Shown: positions 30,633-40,738 of the stretch, in pieces | Layout: every line of letters begins with the position of its first letter | Numbering within the stretch: position 1 is the first letter of the stretch | From: Maniola hyperantus | Lineage: Eukaryota > Arthropoda > Insecta > Lepidoptera > Nymphalidae | Reading direction: 5' to 3' | DNA: 64,000 nucleotides | Assembly (NCBI RefSeq): GCF_902806685.2 | Contig: NC_048560.1 | Span: 7,034,212 to 7,098,211, forward strand | The notes under the pieces: model-generated | Told to the model about the DNA's origin: nothing | The model's input: only the letters and a program-made list of their open reading frames with translations | Databases searched by the model: none | Translations under genes and position numbers: made by a program

Positions 30633-31250
30633 TCACTTAAGGTAGACTCAAAAGCTGGCTATATGAAGTCATCTTCTGTGCGTGGACACATAGGTAAGTT
30701 CGGCTCGTAGCGTGAAGATACAGATTATGAAAGGCGGTCGCCGTGGGACGGTGGGAGGGTCGCACAGAGCGCCGCGGACTGTGACGACTGGGGTTACGGC
30801 TAAGATAACACACCATACAGGGTGCTCCAGAAATCAATAAATAAAATAAAAATATTTAATTATTTCAGATCTTGGTGTATTTAAAGGTGCGGATTGGTAG
30901 ACTTCACACACCTTTGAGAACATTATGGAGAACTCTCAGGCATGCAGGTTTCCCCACGATGTTTTCCTTCACCGTTAAAGCAAGTGATATTTAATTAATT
31001 AAAACGCACATAACTCCGAAAAGTTTGAGGTGCGTGCCCGGGATCGAACCCCCGACCTCCGATTAGAAGGCGGACGTCCTAAACACTAGGCTATCACAGC
31101 TGTAGGCTATCAAAGTAATCCATACTATATCTAAATCTAGATGACGACTGGGGTAACGGCTAAAGATAACACACCGTAGAAAGTGCTCCTAAGAAAAAAA
31201 AATTTTTTTGGTTATTTCAGATCTTGGGTTATTAAAAGCTATAAGTATCA
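30633..31250. repeat. Duplicated module split by SINE1
   Basis: GTGACGACTGGGGTTACGG, AAGATAACACACC and TTATTTCAGATCTTGG at about 30779-30876 recur at 31141-31227. Possibly a decayed LINE 3' end inserted twice. The 66-codon minus ORF at 30637 is not recognised. Confidence 0.6.
30891..31101 (-). mobile_element. SINE1, 5' two-thirds
   Basis: GGTGCGGATTGGTAGACTTC, CCGGGATCGAACCCCCGACC (B box) and ACTAGGCTATCACAGC (A box). Confidence 0.9.
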
Positions 31251-31314
31251 AATTATAATTACCTAATCTAAAATACCTTAGTTAAAATTACCTAATCCAT
31301 ACTATAAATAAATA

Positions 31315-31605
31315 CTAGATGATGCCCTTGACTTCGTACGTGTGGATTTAGGTATTTGAAAATTCCGTGGGAACTAATTGGTTTTCCGGGATAAAAAAAA
31401 TAGCTTAAATATCTACACTTGGAACCCTTATTTTACCCCCTTAGGGATTGAATTTTCTAAAAACCTTGCTTAGCAGATGTCTCCGTCACAATAGCTATCT
31501 GCATGTCAAATTTCAGCCCGATCTGTCCAGTAGTTTGAGCTTTGCGTTGATAGATCAGTCTGTGAGTCAGTCAGTCAGCTTTTCCCTTAATATATACTGA
31601 TATTA
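31315..31605 (-). mobile_element. HelB/HelA chimeric Helitron
   Basis: Minus 3' end CTAGATGATGCCC and CCGTGGGAACTAATTGG are HelB to about 31400. From CCTTATTTTACCCCCTTAGG to CAGCTTTTCCCTTAATATAT it is HelA. One continuous unit with a single pair of ends. Confidence 0.85.
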
Positions 31606-31832
31606 TTGTGTATAATTATAGCTTAATAACAATAACTAATGAGCTATAAGGCTATAACCACAACACAGGATCGGCGTACAGTGGGAATTAGTTAAGATCT
31701 ATGCAGTAGTTGTGTTCCCGTTATTCAAATTAGCAAAAGCCTTTGTCCCCGAGCGGTATATCATTACTGATGTGTTTTGGACAGCATAGTCTTATCTCGC
31801 GAGCTTGCTTGCTCTCATCATTTTATATCATC

Positions 31833-32175
31833 AGTAGCTGATGCCCGCGACTTTGTCCGCGTGGAATTAGGTTTTTTTAAATCCCGTAGGCAGTGGCGTG
31901 GCGGAAGCCAGTCAAAGAATAATGAGCATTGAGCAATTTCAACCGAGTTAACTATTTCTTGGGTAAGCAGCGCTTTTATGCCTCTATGAGTTACACGCCA
32001 CTGCCCGTAGGAACTCTTTTGTTTTCCGGGATAAAAAGTAGCCTATGTCACTCTCCAGGTCTTTATTTATACCCATGCAAATCACGTCAGTCCGTTGCAC
32101 CGTTTCGACGTGATTGAAGGACAAACCAACAAACCAACAAACAAACACACTTTCGTATTTAAAATAAGGGTACTG
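31833..32175 (-). mobile_element. HelB1 split by hAT-M1
   Basis: AGTAGCTGATGCCCGCGACT to CCCGTAGG, then the 113-bp MITE, then CCCGTAGGAACTCTTTTG to CACTTTCGTATTTAAAATAA. Confidence 0.9.
31891..32003. mobile_element. hAT-M1 MITE, 113-bp variant
   Basis: Ends CAGTGGCGTG and ACACGCCACTG, with the 8-bp duplication CCCGTAGG on both sides (31883-31890, 32004-32011). Confidence 0.9.
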
Positions 32176-32177
32176 AC

Positions 32178-32488
32178 TAGCTGACCCACCCCAGCTTCGC
32201 ATGGGTGCAATGTAGATACTTTTTCGTGTAACTTTGACCATTTAGCCAGAGCACGCCTCGGAAACTCTCAAATGAGAGGTTTTTTCCCCGACCTAATTCA
32301 CATTATTTCAATTTCCCCAGGGATCTCTAATTTTTTGAAAATAAAATGTAACTCATACTACTTGGGATGCAAGCTATCTCTTTACAAAATTTCATCAAAA
32401 CCGGTTGAACGGTTGGGCCGTGAAAAGCTAGCAGACAGACAGACAGACAGACAGACAGACACACTTTCGCATTTATAATATTAGTATT
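32178..32488 (-). mobile_element. HelC-type 3' end joined to a HelB2 5' end
   Basis: CTAGCTGACCCACCCCAGC and TTCGCATGGGTGCAATG at the left. CAAAACCGGTTGAACGGTTG, (CAGA)n and CACTTTCGCATTTATAATAT at the right. May be a chimeric Helitron. Confidence 0.65.
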
Positions 32489-32906
32489 GAAGTAGGGTTT
32501 AAAAAAATTACAAAAAGTGGTGCAAAATCGAGCACCCTCTATAGTTCCAAGTGAAGACGCTTAACAACCGCACTGATTTGAACCTATGAATAATCCCATT
32601 CATGCGCCGAGCCGTGGGAAGATCATAACTACGTGTAGTTAGAACACGGCGCTTACAGAGTACAGACCCCCGTCTACCTACTGATGTGACCACTATTGAA
32701 TCCAACAAGATAAGTAATTTTGTTGAATAAAAAAATATTAAAATTTAGTTAAAATAAGCCTCTTAAAAAGGAATGAAAGAAGGAAATAAACATCGTCCAC
32801 TTATCTGTCGTCTATTCCTCTCTTATTTACTGTTGTATAATATAATGAATAACTTACCATTAACTCTGCACACTACCTACAGTAAAAGAGCGATTTTTAT
32901 AAGAAA
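32489..32906. other. Unassigned sequence
   Basis: GATTTGAACCTATGAATAATC and ACGTGTAGTTAGAACACGGC hint at a decayed SINE-like piece, without firm A and B boxes. Confidence 0.35.
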
Positions 32907-33131
32907 CTAGCTGATGCCCGCGACTGCTGAATTTTTAAAAATCCCGTGGGAACTCTTTGATTTTCCGGGATAAAAAGTAGCCTATATCACTCTCCAGGTA
33001 TTTATCTATACCTATGCAAATAATCACAACAATCCGTTGCACCGTTGCAACGTGATTGAAAGACAAAACAACAAATCAATAAACCAACAAACCCACAAAC
33101 AAACACACTTTCGCATTTATATAAGGGTACG
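32907..33131 (-). mobile_element. HelB1
   Basis: CTAGCTGATGCCCGCGACTG (proximal hairpin shortened) to AACACACTTTCGCATTTATA. Confidence 0.85.
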
Positions 33132-33144
33132 GATTGTAAGAGGC

Positions 33145-33400
33145 ACTTCCTGGATCTAGGCGCCTCTTTGGATGCCTAGTCTAGGTCTAGGAAGTGTTTC
33201 ATGTCACGATATTTATACATACAAATACGCATTAACAGCTTTTATTTATATTATAACAGTTTTTTACCTTTATTTTTTAGAACTCGCCATCCCCACATAA
33301 ACTTCAACAGTTTTAAGAGGATGGCGAACTGTGTATTTTAAATGTATTTTGAAAATTAACGTGATCAATAAATTAAAAAAAATTAAAAAAAAATTATACA
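33145..33400. repeat. Dispersed repeat O, copy 1
   Basis: CTTCCTGGATCTAGGCGCCT, GATGCCTAGTCTAGGTCTAG and GAGGATGGCGAACTGTG are shared with 61277-61520. Contains inverted CTCGCCATCC and GGATGGCGA. Probably a LINE 3' UTR. Confidence 0.65.
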
Positions 33401-33601
33401 TAAACATACGTATATTATGTGTATTTAATTTATTTAATTAGTACACCCTTTCCGCTTTCTTTAATTTTTATTATATCCTCTATTCTAAGTTTGTCTGGAA
33501 GAGATCGCTATTTTAGCGATAAGGCCGCCTATTGTACTTGCAAACATATATTGTTGTGGTTTTGGTGTACAATCCATACAATATACTACAATATAATACA
33601 A

Positions 33602-33813
33602 TCCAATATTATAAATGCGAAGGTGTGTCTGTCTGTCTGTCTGCTAGCTTTTCACGGCCCAACCGTTCAACCGATTTGGATTAAATTTAGTACAGAGTTA
33701 GATTATATCCCGGGGAAGGACATAGGCTACTTTTTATCCCGGAAAATTGAAGAGTTCCCACGGGATTTTAAAAAACCTAAATCCACGCGGATGAAGTCGC
33801 GGGCATCATCTGG
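33602..33813 (+). mobile_element. HelB2, full length
   Basis: TCCAATATTATAAATGCG to GATGAAGTCGCGGGCATC and CTGG. The 146-codon ORF spanning it is repeat-derived. Confidence 0.85.
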
Positions 33814-33848
33814 TAAAGAATATTTTACTTTACTTTACTCAGTCGTCT

Positions 33849-34000
33849 TGACTGACTGATCTATCAAATCAACCTACAGCTAAACCGCTAGTGACTTATG
33901 ACTTAGGTTTGACTTTCACTAAGAAAGGATTTTTGAAAATGGGCTAGATAGGGGATGAAAGGTTATACGAAAGTTTCTCTAATCTGTAGTTGAGTCAGAT
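33849..34000 (+). mobile_element. HelA-related remnant
   Basis: GACTGACTGATCTATCAAAT, CACTAAGAAAGGATTTTTG and GATAGGGGATGAAAGGTTAT. Confidence 0.55.
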
Positions 34001-34325
34001 AGTAGGATACAAAATACATATTATGTACTAAGATTTGAACTCGGAACATTTAGTAAGGGAAACTGCAGTTCAGAAAGGTTACATTCCTTTTACTTTTGTT
34101 GAAAAATTCAACAAAACTTACGCTTGGTCCTTAAAAATATATTAAGTATGTCGAGACTAACTTAACAATGACAGATGGTGCCTATAGGTATGTAAAAACT
34201 TGCGTCTCAAACAACCGAAAAATTACCATTTTTACAAAAGTATTGTCATACGAATGTATATTGCTCGTTTTGTTCACGTATAACAAAAAGTTGCAATGAA
34301 AATACGCAATGGATTATAAATAAAC
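34001..34325. other. Unassigned, probably single-copy
   Basis: No repeat recognised. Immediately precedes the candidate small ORF. Confidence 0.4.
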
Positions 34326-34523
34326 ATGGTTCCGAAGATACTCAAAATTAAAGTTCGGCGTGCAAAATACATTGCTCGGTTTCACCAATTACAAAATAAA
34401 GAAATCCAAAGGAAAGCAGCGTTGTATAATAACCAAGGGTTCTTGAAAAGTAAGAATACAATCGCAAAAAGGGTGTTTTTTCAACAGCGCGCACGATTCT
34501 TGAGCGAAACAGGTGGTATATAA
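34326..34523 (+). CDS. Candidate small ORF, 65 residues, unknown
   Basis: I do not recognise this product. It is very basic (MVPKILKIKVRRAKYIARFH at the start, ending RARFLSETGGI), has no signal peptide or membrane segment, and could form helices. The ATG has a good insect context (AAAC before, G after), and the region matches no repeat family in the window, unlike almost all other ORFs here. A CAG|GTGGT near 34511-34513 could be a splice donor, so it might be one exon of a longer gene. A 66-codon ORF on the opposite strand covers the same bases, which weakens the case. Chance ORF remains likely. Confidence 0.2.
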   Translation: MVPKILKIKVRRAKYIARFHQLQNKEIQRKAALYNNQGFLKSKNTIAKRVFFQQRARFLSETGGI

Positions 34524-34614
34524 AACATGTCGCAGAAAAATCGTGCACATTGAAATTTCAAAATAATTTTTATTTTTATTTCAAGCTATAGATAATAGAA
34601 TTAAAGTTTTCTTA

Positions 34615-34745
34615 ATCGTATGAACTCTTATTTTCCAAGATAAAACGTAACCTATGTCTGACTCCAGGATGCTAGCTATCTCTGTACTTACCGATTTTGT
34701 CAAAGCTAGCACACAGACAGACATACACACATTCGCGTTAAAAAT
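34615..34745 (-). mobile_element. HelB2 remnant
   Basis: AACTCTTATTTTCCAAGATA, CCAGGATGCTAGCTATCTCT and GCTAGCACACAGACAGAC. Confidence 0.65.
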
Positions 34746-35282
34746 ATGAATAGTATGAATCACTTATCAGTCCTATTGTTTACCTGTCTTTATATACCTT
34801 TGATTGATGTCTACACCATAACACCTTTTCACAGCTACCCACAATATTGACATTTTTAATAATAATTTGAACACATTTAAAAACATATTTATCAACGTTT
34901 TGCATCTTCTCCACTTTAAGTATATTTTTCATAGTTAATTTTCTTGTATTTCTTTTTTCTGTGTTTTTATAAATTGCATCATATCAGTTAGTTAGTGCAT
35001 ATATTTATTTAAGCATTGTTGTGTACACATATTAAGGGTTACCGCTTAGATCTTAATCTACTGTTTTTTATTTTTATTTGGTCCATTTATAGCTGAAGCC
35101 TGTTTTGTGTGCCTTTATAATAAAATATAAAATAAAAAAATAAAAAGATAACTTTTCGGTTTCGGTTCATATTAAAATATGCAAGGCAATAGGCAAAATA
35201 GGCAAGCTAAAGCTTGCCTTAACTTCTCCTACTTTTGGCCTGTCGTAGTATATTTGATTTTTCCAGAGTAGGAGTATCTTTA
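34746..35282. other. Unassigned sequence
   Basis: Contains the palindrome GGCAAGCTAAAGCTTGCC at about 35201-35218. Otherwise unrecognised. Confidence 0.45.
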
Positions 35283-35470
35283 TTTTATCTCCAGCTGCGC
35301 GATTGCGGTAGAATGATAGCTACTATGTCACGATCGCAATCACCTCTGATTGGTTGACGCTCGCTCTCTATTGGCTACAATTTATTGTTGTAGCAAGAAT
35401 ACCATAAATGCAGCCAATCTCAACAATTGCGATTGTGAATAATTGATTGCAGGTTTTACGAAATCGCCCT
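35283..35470. mobile_element. MITE-L, second copy
   Basis: CAGCTGCGCGATTGCGGTAG, CACGATCGCAATCACCTCTG and GATTGCAGGTTTTACG. Confidence 0.75.
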
Positions 35471-35704
35471 ACAGGTTTCAAAAACATGATATGATTTTAG
35501 CGTGTCCTATTTTTTGGCAAGGCAGTGTAGTATGCCCGGTGGCGTTGTATTGTTCGCACCTGACGCCGGCTGAGTGTATTCGGAATGCTCCACGACGAAT
35601 GGCGTGAGCCACAGACTGCTATATTAATGATATGAGTGTGCCCCTTATGGCATAAGTTGTATGCTTTTTATTCCTTTTAGTGTCCTTACCTACTTATAGT
35701 TAGT

Positions 35705-35950
35705 TAGCCCTCTTTTTCGATGTAGCCAAAGCCTTCGACAAGGTGTGGCACGCCCGCGCCGGCGTGATCTACAAGCTATACTCGTTCTCACCAATCGAAC
35801 TTTCCGCTACCGTCTGGCTGGTACCCTATCATCCCTTAGACCTCTCCGAGCAGGAGTCCCTCAGGGCTCCCTGCTCTCGCCGCTTTTGTACGCGCTGTAC
35901 ACCAACATTCCCAGATCCCTTCATGTACATATTCAAAGGTACCTATAGCA
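35705..35950 (+). pseudogene. Jockey-type reverse transcriptase fragment
   Basis: Frame 1 gives LFFDVAKAFDKVWHARAG and VIYKLYS, the RT finger/palm start with its first catalytic aspartate. After a deletion and frameshift near 35790, another frame gives TNRTFRYRLAGTLSSLRPLR and AGVPQGSLLSPLLYALYTN. The YADD box and everything after are missing. Dead copy, clade judged from motifs only. Confidence 0.8.
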
Positions 35951-36315
35951 CACATGCCTATAGGTGCCGACAGGTCAGGAGGGAACGCCCCGCACACCCA
36001 CACAGCCCTTTTTTTTAACGCTGGAAAATGCATTTATGTATCTTGGAAGCCAGCCAGCTAACTAGCCAGCCAACCAACTGGAGAGAAGGTATGTGGGACT
36101 CACCGGCCGAGAGGCTACCGGAATACCCACTAAAACCCATCGGTCGCCTGGCGACTGGGTCACGGGAACACCGAAGCAAACAACCGCGACCCAGTCAGCG
36201 ACGTCCGCCATGGCGGGCCCTCCACCGGGGACCCACTCACAAGGTCCCCCACCTCACCTGTCCCGGAGGCCCAACAGGCGACAACGCGATCCCGCGGACG
36301 TCGAAAGGGCATAAG
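35951..36315. mobile_element. FB-H scrap and GC-rich segment W
   Basis: GACAGGTCAGGAGGGAACGC and CCCCGCACACCCACACAGCC are FB-H. From about 36048, GCCAACCAACTGGAGAG, AAGGTATGTGGGACTCACCG and CGGAATACCC match 54266-54395. W looks like a LINE 3' UTR. The two overlapping ORFs of 125 and 73 codons reflect GC content. Confidence 0.55.
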
Positions 36316-36461
36316 CAGTGGCGTGCAGGTCATAGAGGCATAAATGCACTGCTTACCCCAGTTGTAATAGCTCAATGCATATTTTTCATTATGACCTGCC
36401 ATTAAACAGGTTCCTACCTAACTAATGCATACCCTGGCTTCAAACCCTGTGCACGCCACTG
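36316..36461. mobile_element. hAT-M1 MITE, 146 bp
   Basis: CAGTGGCGTGCAGG to CTGTGCACGCCACTG, flanked by GGCATAAG on both sides (36308-36315, 36462-36469). Confidence 0.95.
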
Positions 36462-37096
36462 GGCATAAGTTAGTGTATGATAAATAATTGTACTAATCGC
36501 GAACACAACAATAAAATGAAACAAGCGGTCGTGCTTGCTCTTAACAAACGCGTTACATATTTCACTGGAAATTAATTCGCACCCATGGGAATTACGCCCG
36601 GTTTCTGTTTGTATGAATTAACCAAATTCAAATACTAAAGGTATGATTCCGAACCACGCTGCACGCAGCAGTGCTGCCGCAACAGTGCTGTCACCAGCTG
36701 TCACAGTGCTGTCGCGGCACTACTGGTCCCCATACAATCTCTATAAGCTTATATGCGGCAGCAATGTATAATGTCATATATAAGCTTATAGAGCTAATTT
36801 TTATTAGAATCAAGTGTCGTCGTCCCCCCCCCCCTCCCCCCCCCCTTTGATATAATCAATTTTATAGGAAAACTATCATGGCTAACTTGTGACTACAGAT
36901 CCCTATACTGCGCGTGGCCCGCCACGCACTTGGCCGGTTTTTTCTTTCTTTCACTTGCAAAAGTGTCAAATACAACGCACGGGAAGTGAACTCGGGAATT
37001 TTGCACAGAAAGTCTTTTAGGAAGTTAGTGACCACAATACTAATGACGTACGTGACTCGAATAATAATATACGCGTTTTAAAGCAAGCTCCTTTTA
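36462..37096. other. Unassigned, with small structures
   Basis: 36640-36715 repeats CAGTGCTG three times. CTCTATAAGCTTATAT and ATATAAGCTTATAGAG (about 36740-36793) form a hairpin. A C-rich tract lies at about 36824-36845. Confidence 0.5.
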
Positions 37097-37808
37097 TAAA
37101 AACCGGCGAAGTGCGAGTCAGATTCGCACATCGAGGGTTCCGTACCACAGTCGTATTTTGTCGACATTTTGCATGATCAATCAAAAACTATTTTGCACAA
37201 AAACAAATAAAAACCTATTTTAGAATGTACAGGTAAAGCCCTTTCATATGATACCCCACTTGAAATATTAACCTTACTTTGAAAGTTGAAATTATACTAA
37301 TTTTTTTTTCATGATTTTAATTTTTTCGTTATGTAACCACAAATTAACCGTTTTTCGGATTTTTCCCCTTACGTGTGCTATAAGACCTAACTACCTGCAA
37401 AATTTTATGATTCTAGGTGAACAGTACCCGTAGTACAAGATTTTACGTCTCACCAAACCAAACCAAATTCGAGAGTCGAAATACTTCCGCGTTACAGTAA
37501 ACTGGATCTTAAATTCCTTGTTTTAAAGCTCAAGTTTGTCTACACTTCTACAGCCAGCGCTCCAAGCGGAAACATTGCGAAATTAAAATCAGTGGCATTG
37601 AATATTTGACTTCAATTCAAGGCTGTTTAGGTCCATTTTACTGTAACGCGGAAGTATTTCGACTCTCGAATTTGGTTTGGTTTGGTGAGACGTAAAATCT
37701 TGTACTACGGCTACAGGAAGTATCCTGTAGGTTTCTTGACAGACACGACAGACAGATAACGAAGTGATCCTATAACTTTTTCCTTTTGAGGTACGGAACC
37801 CTAAAAAT
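37097..37808 (+). repeat. RepP split by a foldback MITE
   Basis: AAAACCGGCGAAGTGCGAG to TTATGATTCTAGGTGAACAG, and after the insert GGAAGTATCCTGTAGGTTTC to GAGGTACGGAACCCTAAAAA. Confidence 0.9.
37427..37710. mobile_element. Foldback MITE with ~73-bp inverted ends
   Basis: CCGTAGTACAAGATTTTACG and GTCTCACCAAACCAAACC at the left are mirrored at 37637-37710. A CAG may be duplicated at the junctions. Unique in the window. Confidence 0.85.
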
Positions 37809-38026
37809 GAATAAAGATGTATCTACGATAGAGAGAGAACTTAGGTATATGCAAAATCTGACATGTACGTAGATATTATTATGTCAGTCACTCAGTTTAT
37901 ATTTTTATATGTATGTATATTGTATAGATACCAAACTGTATAATTTATTACAAGTCGATATGATTTATTTATTAATAATTAATTAGAATGTAGCGATACC
38001 GATTACACAAATTAATTTATAATTAA
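37809..38026. other. Unassigned AT-rich sequence
   Basis: Nothing recognised. Confidence 0.4.
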
Positions 38027-38272
38027 ACTAGCGTCGCGACGAAGTCGCAAGCATAAGCTCGCGACTTCGTCCGCGTGGACTACACAAATTTCAAACCCCT
38101 ATTTCAACCCCTTAGGGGTTGAATTTTCAAAAATCCTTTCTTAGCGGATGCCTACGTCATAATAACTATCTGCATGCCAAATTTCAGCCTGATCCTTCTA
38201 GTAGTTTCAGTTGTACGTTGATAGATCAGTCAGTCAGGCAGTCACCTTTTTCTTTTATATATTAAGATATGT
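38027..38272 (-). mobile_element. HelA with a doubled, inverted 3' end
   Basis: CGACGAAGTCGCAAGCATAA is followed at once by AGCTCGCGACTTCGTCCGCG, the same terminus in reverse, then the normal body to TTTTCTTTTATATATTAAGA. Confidence 0.85.
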
Positions 38273-38544
38273 ATATGCCGTTACATGTTAAATAGGTATA
38301 GATACATTAATTGTTACATTATTGGCTAATTATAAAGCAGAAATTAGGATAAAAATATTTTAATGGTGATGGCAGAGTGAACTAGAGTGAGGGAGCACTC
38401 GGTTTGATCCTGAATCGACGATATTATTTCAAATATTAGGCTACGTGACGTGAAATCAAAGAAACACATTGAATTCATAGGATACCTAGCGTCAAATGCA
38501 GGGACATTTGACGCTTGCCAGTGACGACGAAGCGTCGACGTTTT

Positions 38545-38720
38545 GTGCAGAAAATAAAGTACATCGACCTTTAGAATGAGATTTCAGCTTTGTAGAGCGT
38601 TGTCTCTGTCACTCATATCTATTTAGTGATGTTTTGTCAGTCTCAACGACAAAGACAATGCTCTACAAAACCGTTATCTCTTTCTTATTGTTGATGAACA
38701 TTATTTTCTGCTGCATACTG
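38545..38720. mobile_element. MITE-R, palindromic copy
   Basis: GTACATCGACCTTTAGAATG, CTTTGTAGAGCGTTGTCTCT and the mirrored GACAATGCTCTACAAAACCG, ending CTGCATACTG then TA. Serves as the empty site for the HelA at 3460. Confidence 0.8.
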
Positions 38721-38727
38721 TAACTGT

Positions 38728-39021
38728 CGGGAACTGTGGTATTGTGCCTCTGTTGTCCGTCTGTCTGTTAGTCCGTCCGTCTGCTGTCAGCAGGCTGTAT
38801 CTGTTTCTCGCGAACCGTAATAGGTAGAGAGTTGAAATTTTCACGCAATGTGTATTTCTGATGCCGATATAGCAACAAATATGTAGTAAAAAATTTAAAG
38901 TGGGAAACCACTTTGCAAATGAAAAGAATTAAAAAGTATTATTACTAACTTATTTATTGTACGATGGTGTACTTGAACCATGCGTGTGCGAGTCGGACTA
39001 GCACTTGACTGATTTTTAAAA
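38728..39021 (-). repeat. RepP relative
   Basis: TCTGTTGTCCGTCTGTCTGT, GCGAACCGTAATAGGTAGAG and TGCGTGTGCGAGTCGGACTA share the RepP plan but not its middle. Confidence 0.5.
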
Positions 39022-39541
39022 CGTTTAGAACGCATTGTTTTCTTCTGGTGCTGCAAATGTTTACGGGCAGCGGCGGTAATCAGTTGCTATATGTGATCAG
39101 CTTGCTTGCTATTTAAATTTGAAATAATTTATTAACTCTTTAGGAATTAAAAAATTTACGAAACCTACTAAATCAAATAGGTAACAATAATGTACATAAC
39201 TAATATGCTATAATTATTAAGCCGTAAGCGACTCGGTGAACTGGTAGTAACTGCATTAAACCGGATAAACCAGTGTAAATTATAACCGGTTCGAGCAGGT
39301 TAACATAATTTATTGCAAATAGATGCCATGCTAATTGAAACTTGCAAATCAATTTGTAGATAAGTACTCAGTTAATTATCGTCGGTCATTTTACGTCAGT
39401 TAACTGATGATTTAAATTTAACTGACCTTTTAAAGTGATAAAAAATTCATAGTTTTTAATGCAATAATGTACAGCTTATGATTACATACAATGTAATGTA
39501 ATTAATGTATTAACATTGGATCTAATTTCATACCAGGATTG

Positions 39542-39728
39542 GTCATCAACATCATCAACCGATAAACGTCCACTGCTGGACATAGATCTCTTGTAAGGAC
39601 TTTCACACGCCACGATCTTTCACCGCCTGACTCCAGCGCGACTAAAATCGTACTTCTGACGTGAATTTTGACACAAAAAGTTAAAATGGCGTGTGAGGAG
39701 TTAAATTTTATGCGTTACACATTTGACT
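39542..39728 (-). mobile_element. RTE-1 tail, then an FB-U piece
   Basis: CATCATCAACCGATAAACG to CACGATCTTTCACCGCC is RTE-1 (to about 39643). ACTAAAATCGTACTTCTGAC and GTTAAAATGGCGTGTGAGG are FB-U (39645-39728). Confidence 0.75.
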
Positions 39729-39847
39729 CTAGGTAGCCCTAAAGTTGACCTATTTTTCTTTGTTTTCACGTCACTATAGCCTAATATTTGTCATATCGTC
39801 GATTTAGAATTAAACTGAGAGTTCCCTCACTCTAGTTCACTCTGCCA

Positions 39848-40270
39848 ATACCGCAAAAAATTCTATTTATAGACGTTACGATTTTAATATTATGCCTTGT
39901 TAAAAATATTTGTACTGAATTTATTCAAATCAATATTTATATTTTCTGTATTAAAATTTAAATAAGTATTAATTTATGAAACGAAAACCTAATACCGGGA
40001 TGTTACGCACATTATCTAAGGCTTTGTATAGATACGTGGAAGGAGGAAAGGAAGGCATTTGCCCAGCAATGGGAGTGTAAAAGGCAATAAAAAAATATAA
40101 TTAGTAAAAACCAAATTAACACTGTTTAATATCCATTAAAATTAACATTGTACAACAACTGTCACCGTTAAATTAACTACACCAATTCGCCAAATGAAAA
40201 CATTGTATAATTCGGCGGGAAAAAAGACTGTCCCGAGTTAATTAATAAATTTATGAGGTCCGGGCAAGAT
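39848..40270. other. Unassigned, with a possible LINE end
   Basis: AAAGGAAGGCATTTGCCCAG and CAATGGGAGTGTAAAAGG at about 40048-40084 look like the last codons and tail of another RTE-type LINE. The rest is unrecognised. Confidence 0.4.
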
Positions 40271-40395
40271 GGCGGCTGGCATTACCCGGGTCATTAATTA
40301 ATGTGCCATTTGGGGACCTTCTTCTGGGGGACGCGAGTTAATTGCGGGGTGATAAAATCTTTTTCTTGTTAAGTCGCTTGTTTTTTTACTTCTCT
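40271..40395. repeat. Duplicated non-coding block, copy 1
   Basis: GGCATTACCCGGGTCATTAA, TTAATGTGCCATTTGGGGAC and CTTCTGGGGGACGCGAG through GCTTGTTTTTTTACTTCTC recur at 40739-40858. It contains the palindrome CATTAATTAATG. Neither copy matches other repeats here. Confidence 0.7.
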
Positions 40396-40738
40396 CACAC
40401 TATCTTTTTTCTTTTGTACTTTTGTCTATTTCCTAACGCTGTTAAAATAACTTTTCCAACAGGAATACATATTGCAGAAAACTTATCCTAATCGATGCGC
40501 TTTGCCTGGCTCTTTAGATGTTTTAAAGTTATTGTTTCAGTTGTATGATGGTTTCACCTGTTAATTCATGGTCAGAAAGTGCTATGCGCCATGGGTATAT
40601 AAGACACACTTACGCGTTTCTGTGAGAGGCGACTTGCTTAAGTTTTAGGTGATATAAAGTGTACATTATGTCAATTTATATTTTTAAATTCTTATAGTCT
40701 ATTAATTTTCTATTGCTACACAACTCGATACATTAATT
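40396..40738. other. Unassigned, between the duplicated blocks
   Basis: About 340 bp, AT-rich, nothing recognised. Confidence 0.4.

Larger units (their letters stand above)
38370..39847. mobile_element. 1.48-kb interval bounded by inverted repeats (element S)
   Basis: TGGCAGAGTGAACTAGAGTG to TAGGCTACGTGACGTG at the left is mirrored at about 39763-39847. Each arm is about 85 bp. The inside is a mosaic (MITE-R, a RepP relative, RTE-1, FB-U and about 500 bp unassigned at 39022-39541), and no transposase is visible. Target duplication not found. Confidence 0.65.

Noticed and set aside
33419..33859. 146-codon plus ORF
   Set aside because: Most of it is HelB2 sequence read through (MKSRASSGKE is the translated Helitron end). 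No protein domain.
35705..35950. Retroviral or endogenous viral polymerase
   Set aside because: The AFDKVWH and GVPQGSLLSPLLY motifs are of the non-LTR retrotransposon type. No LTRs, protease, integrase or envelope-like sequence seen anywhere in the window.
36028..36405. 125-codon and 73-codon plus ORFs
   Set aside because: They span the W segment and end in the hAT-M1 MITE, and overlap each other in different frames. Repeat-derived.
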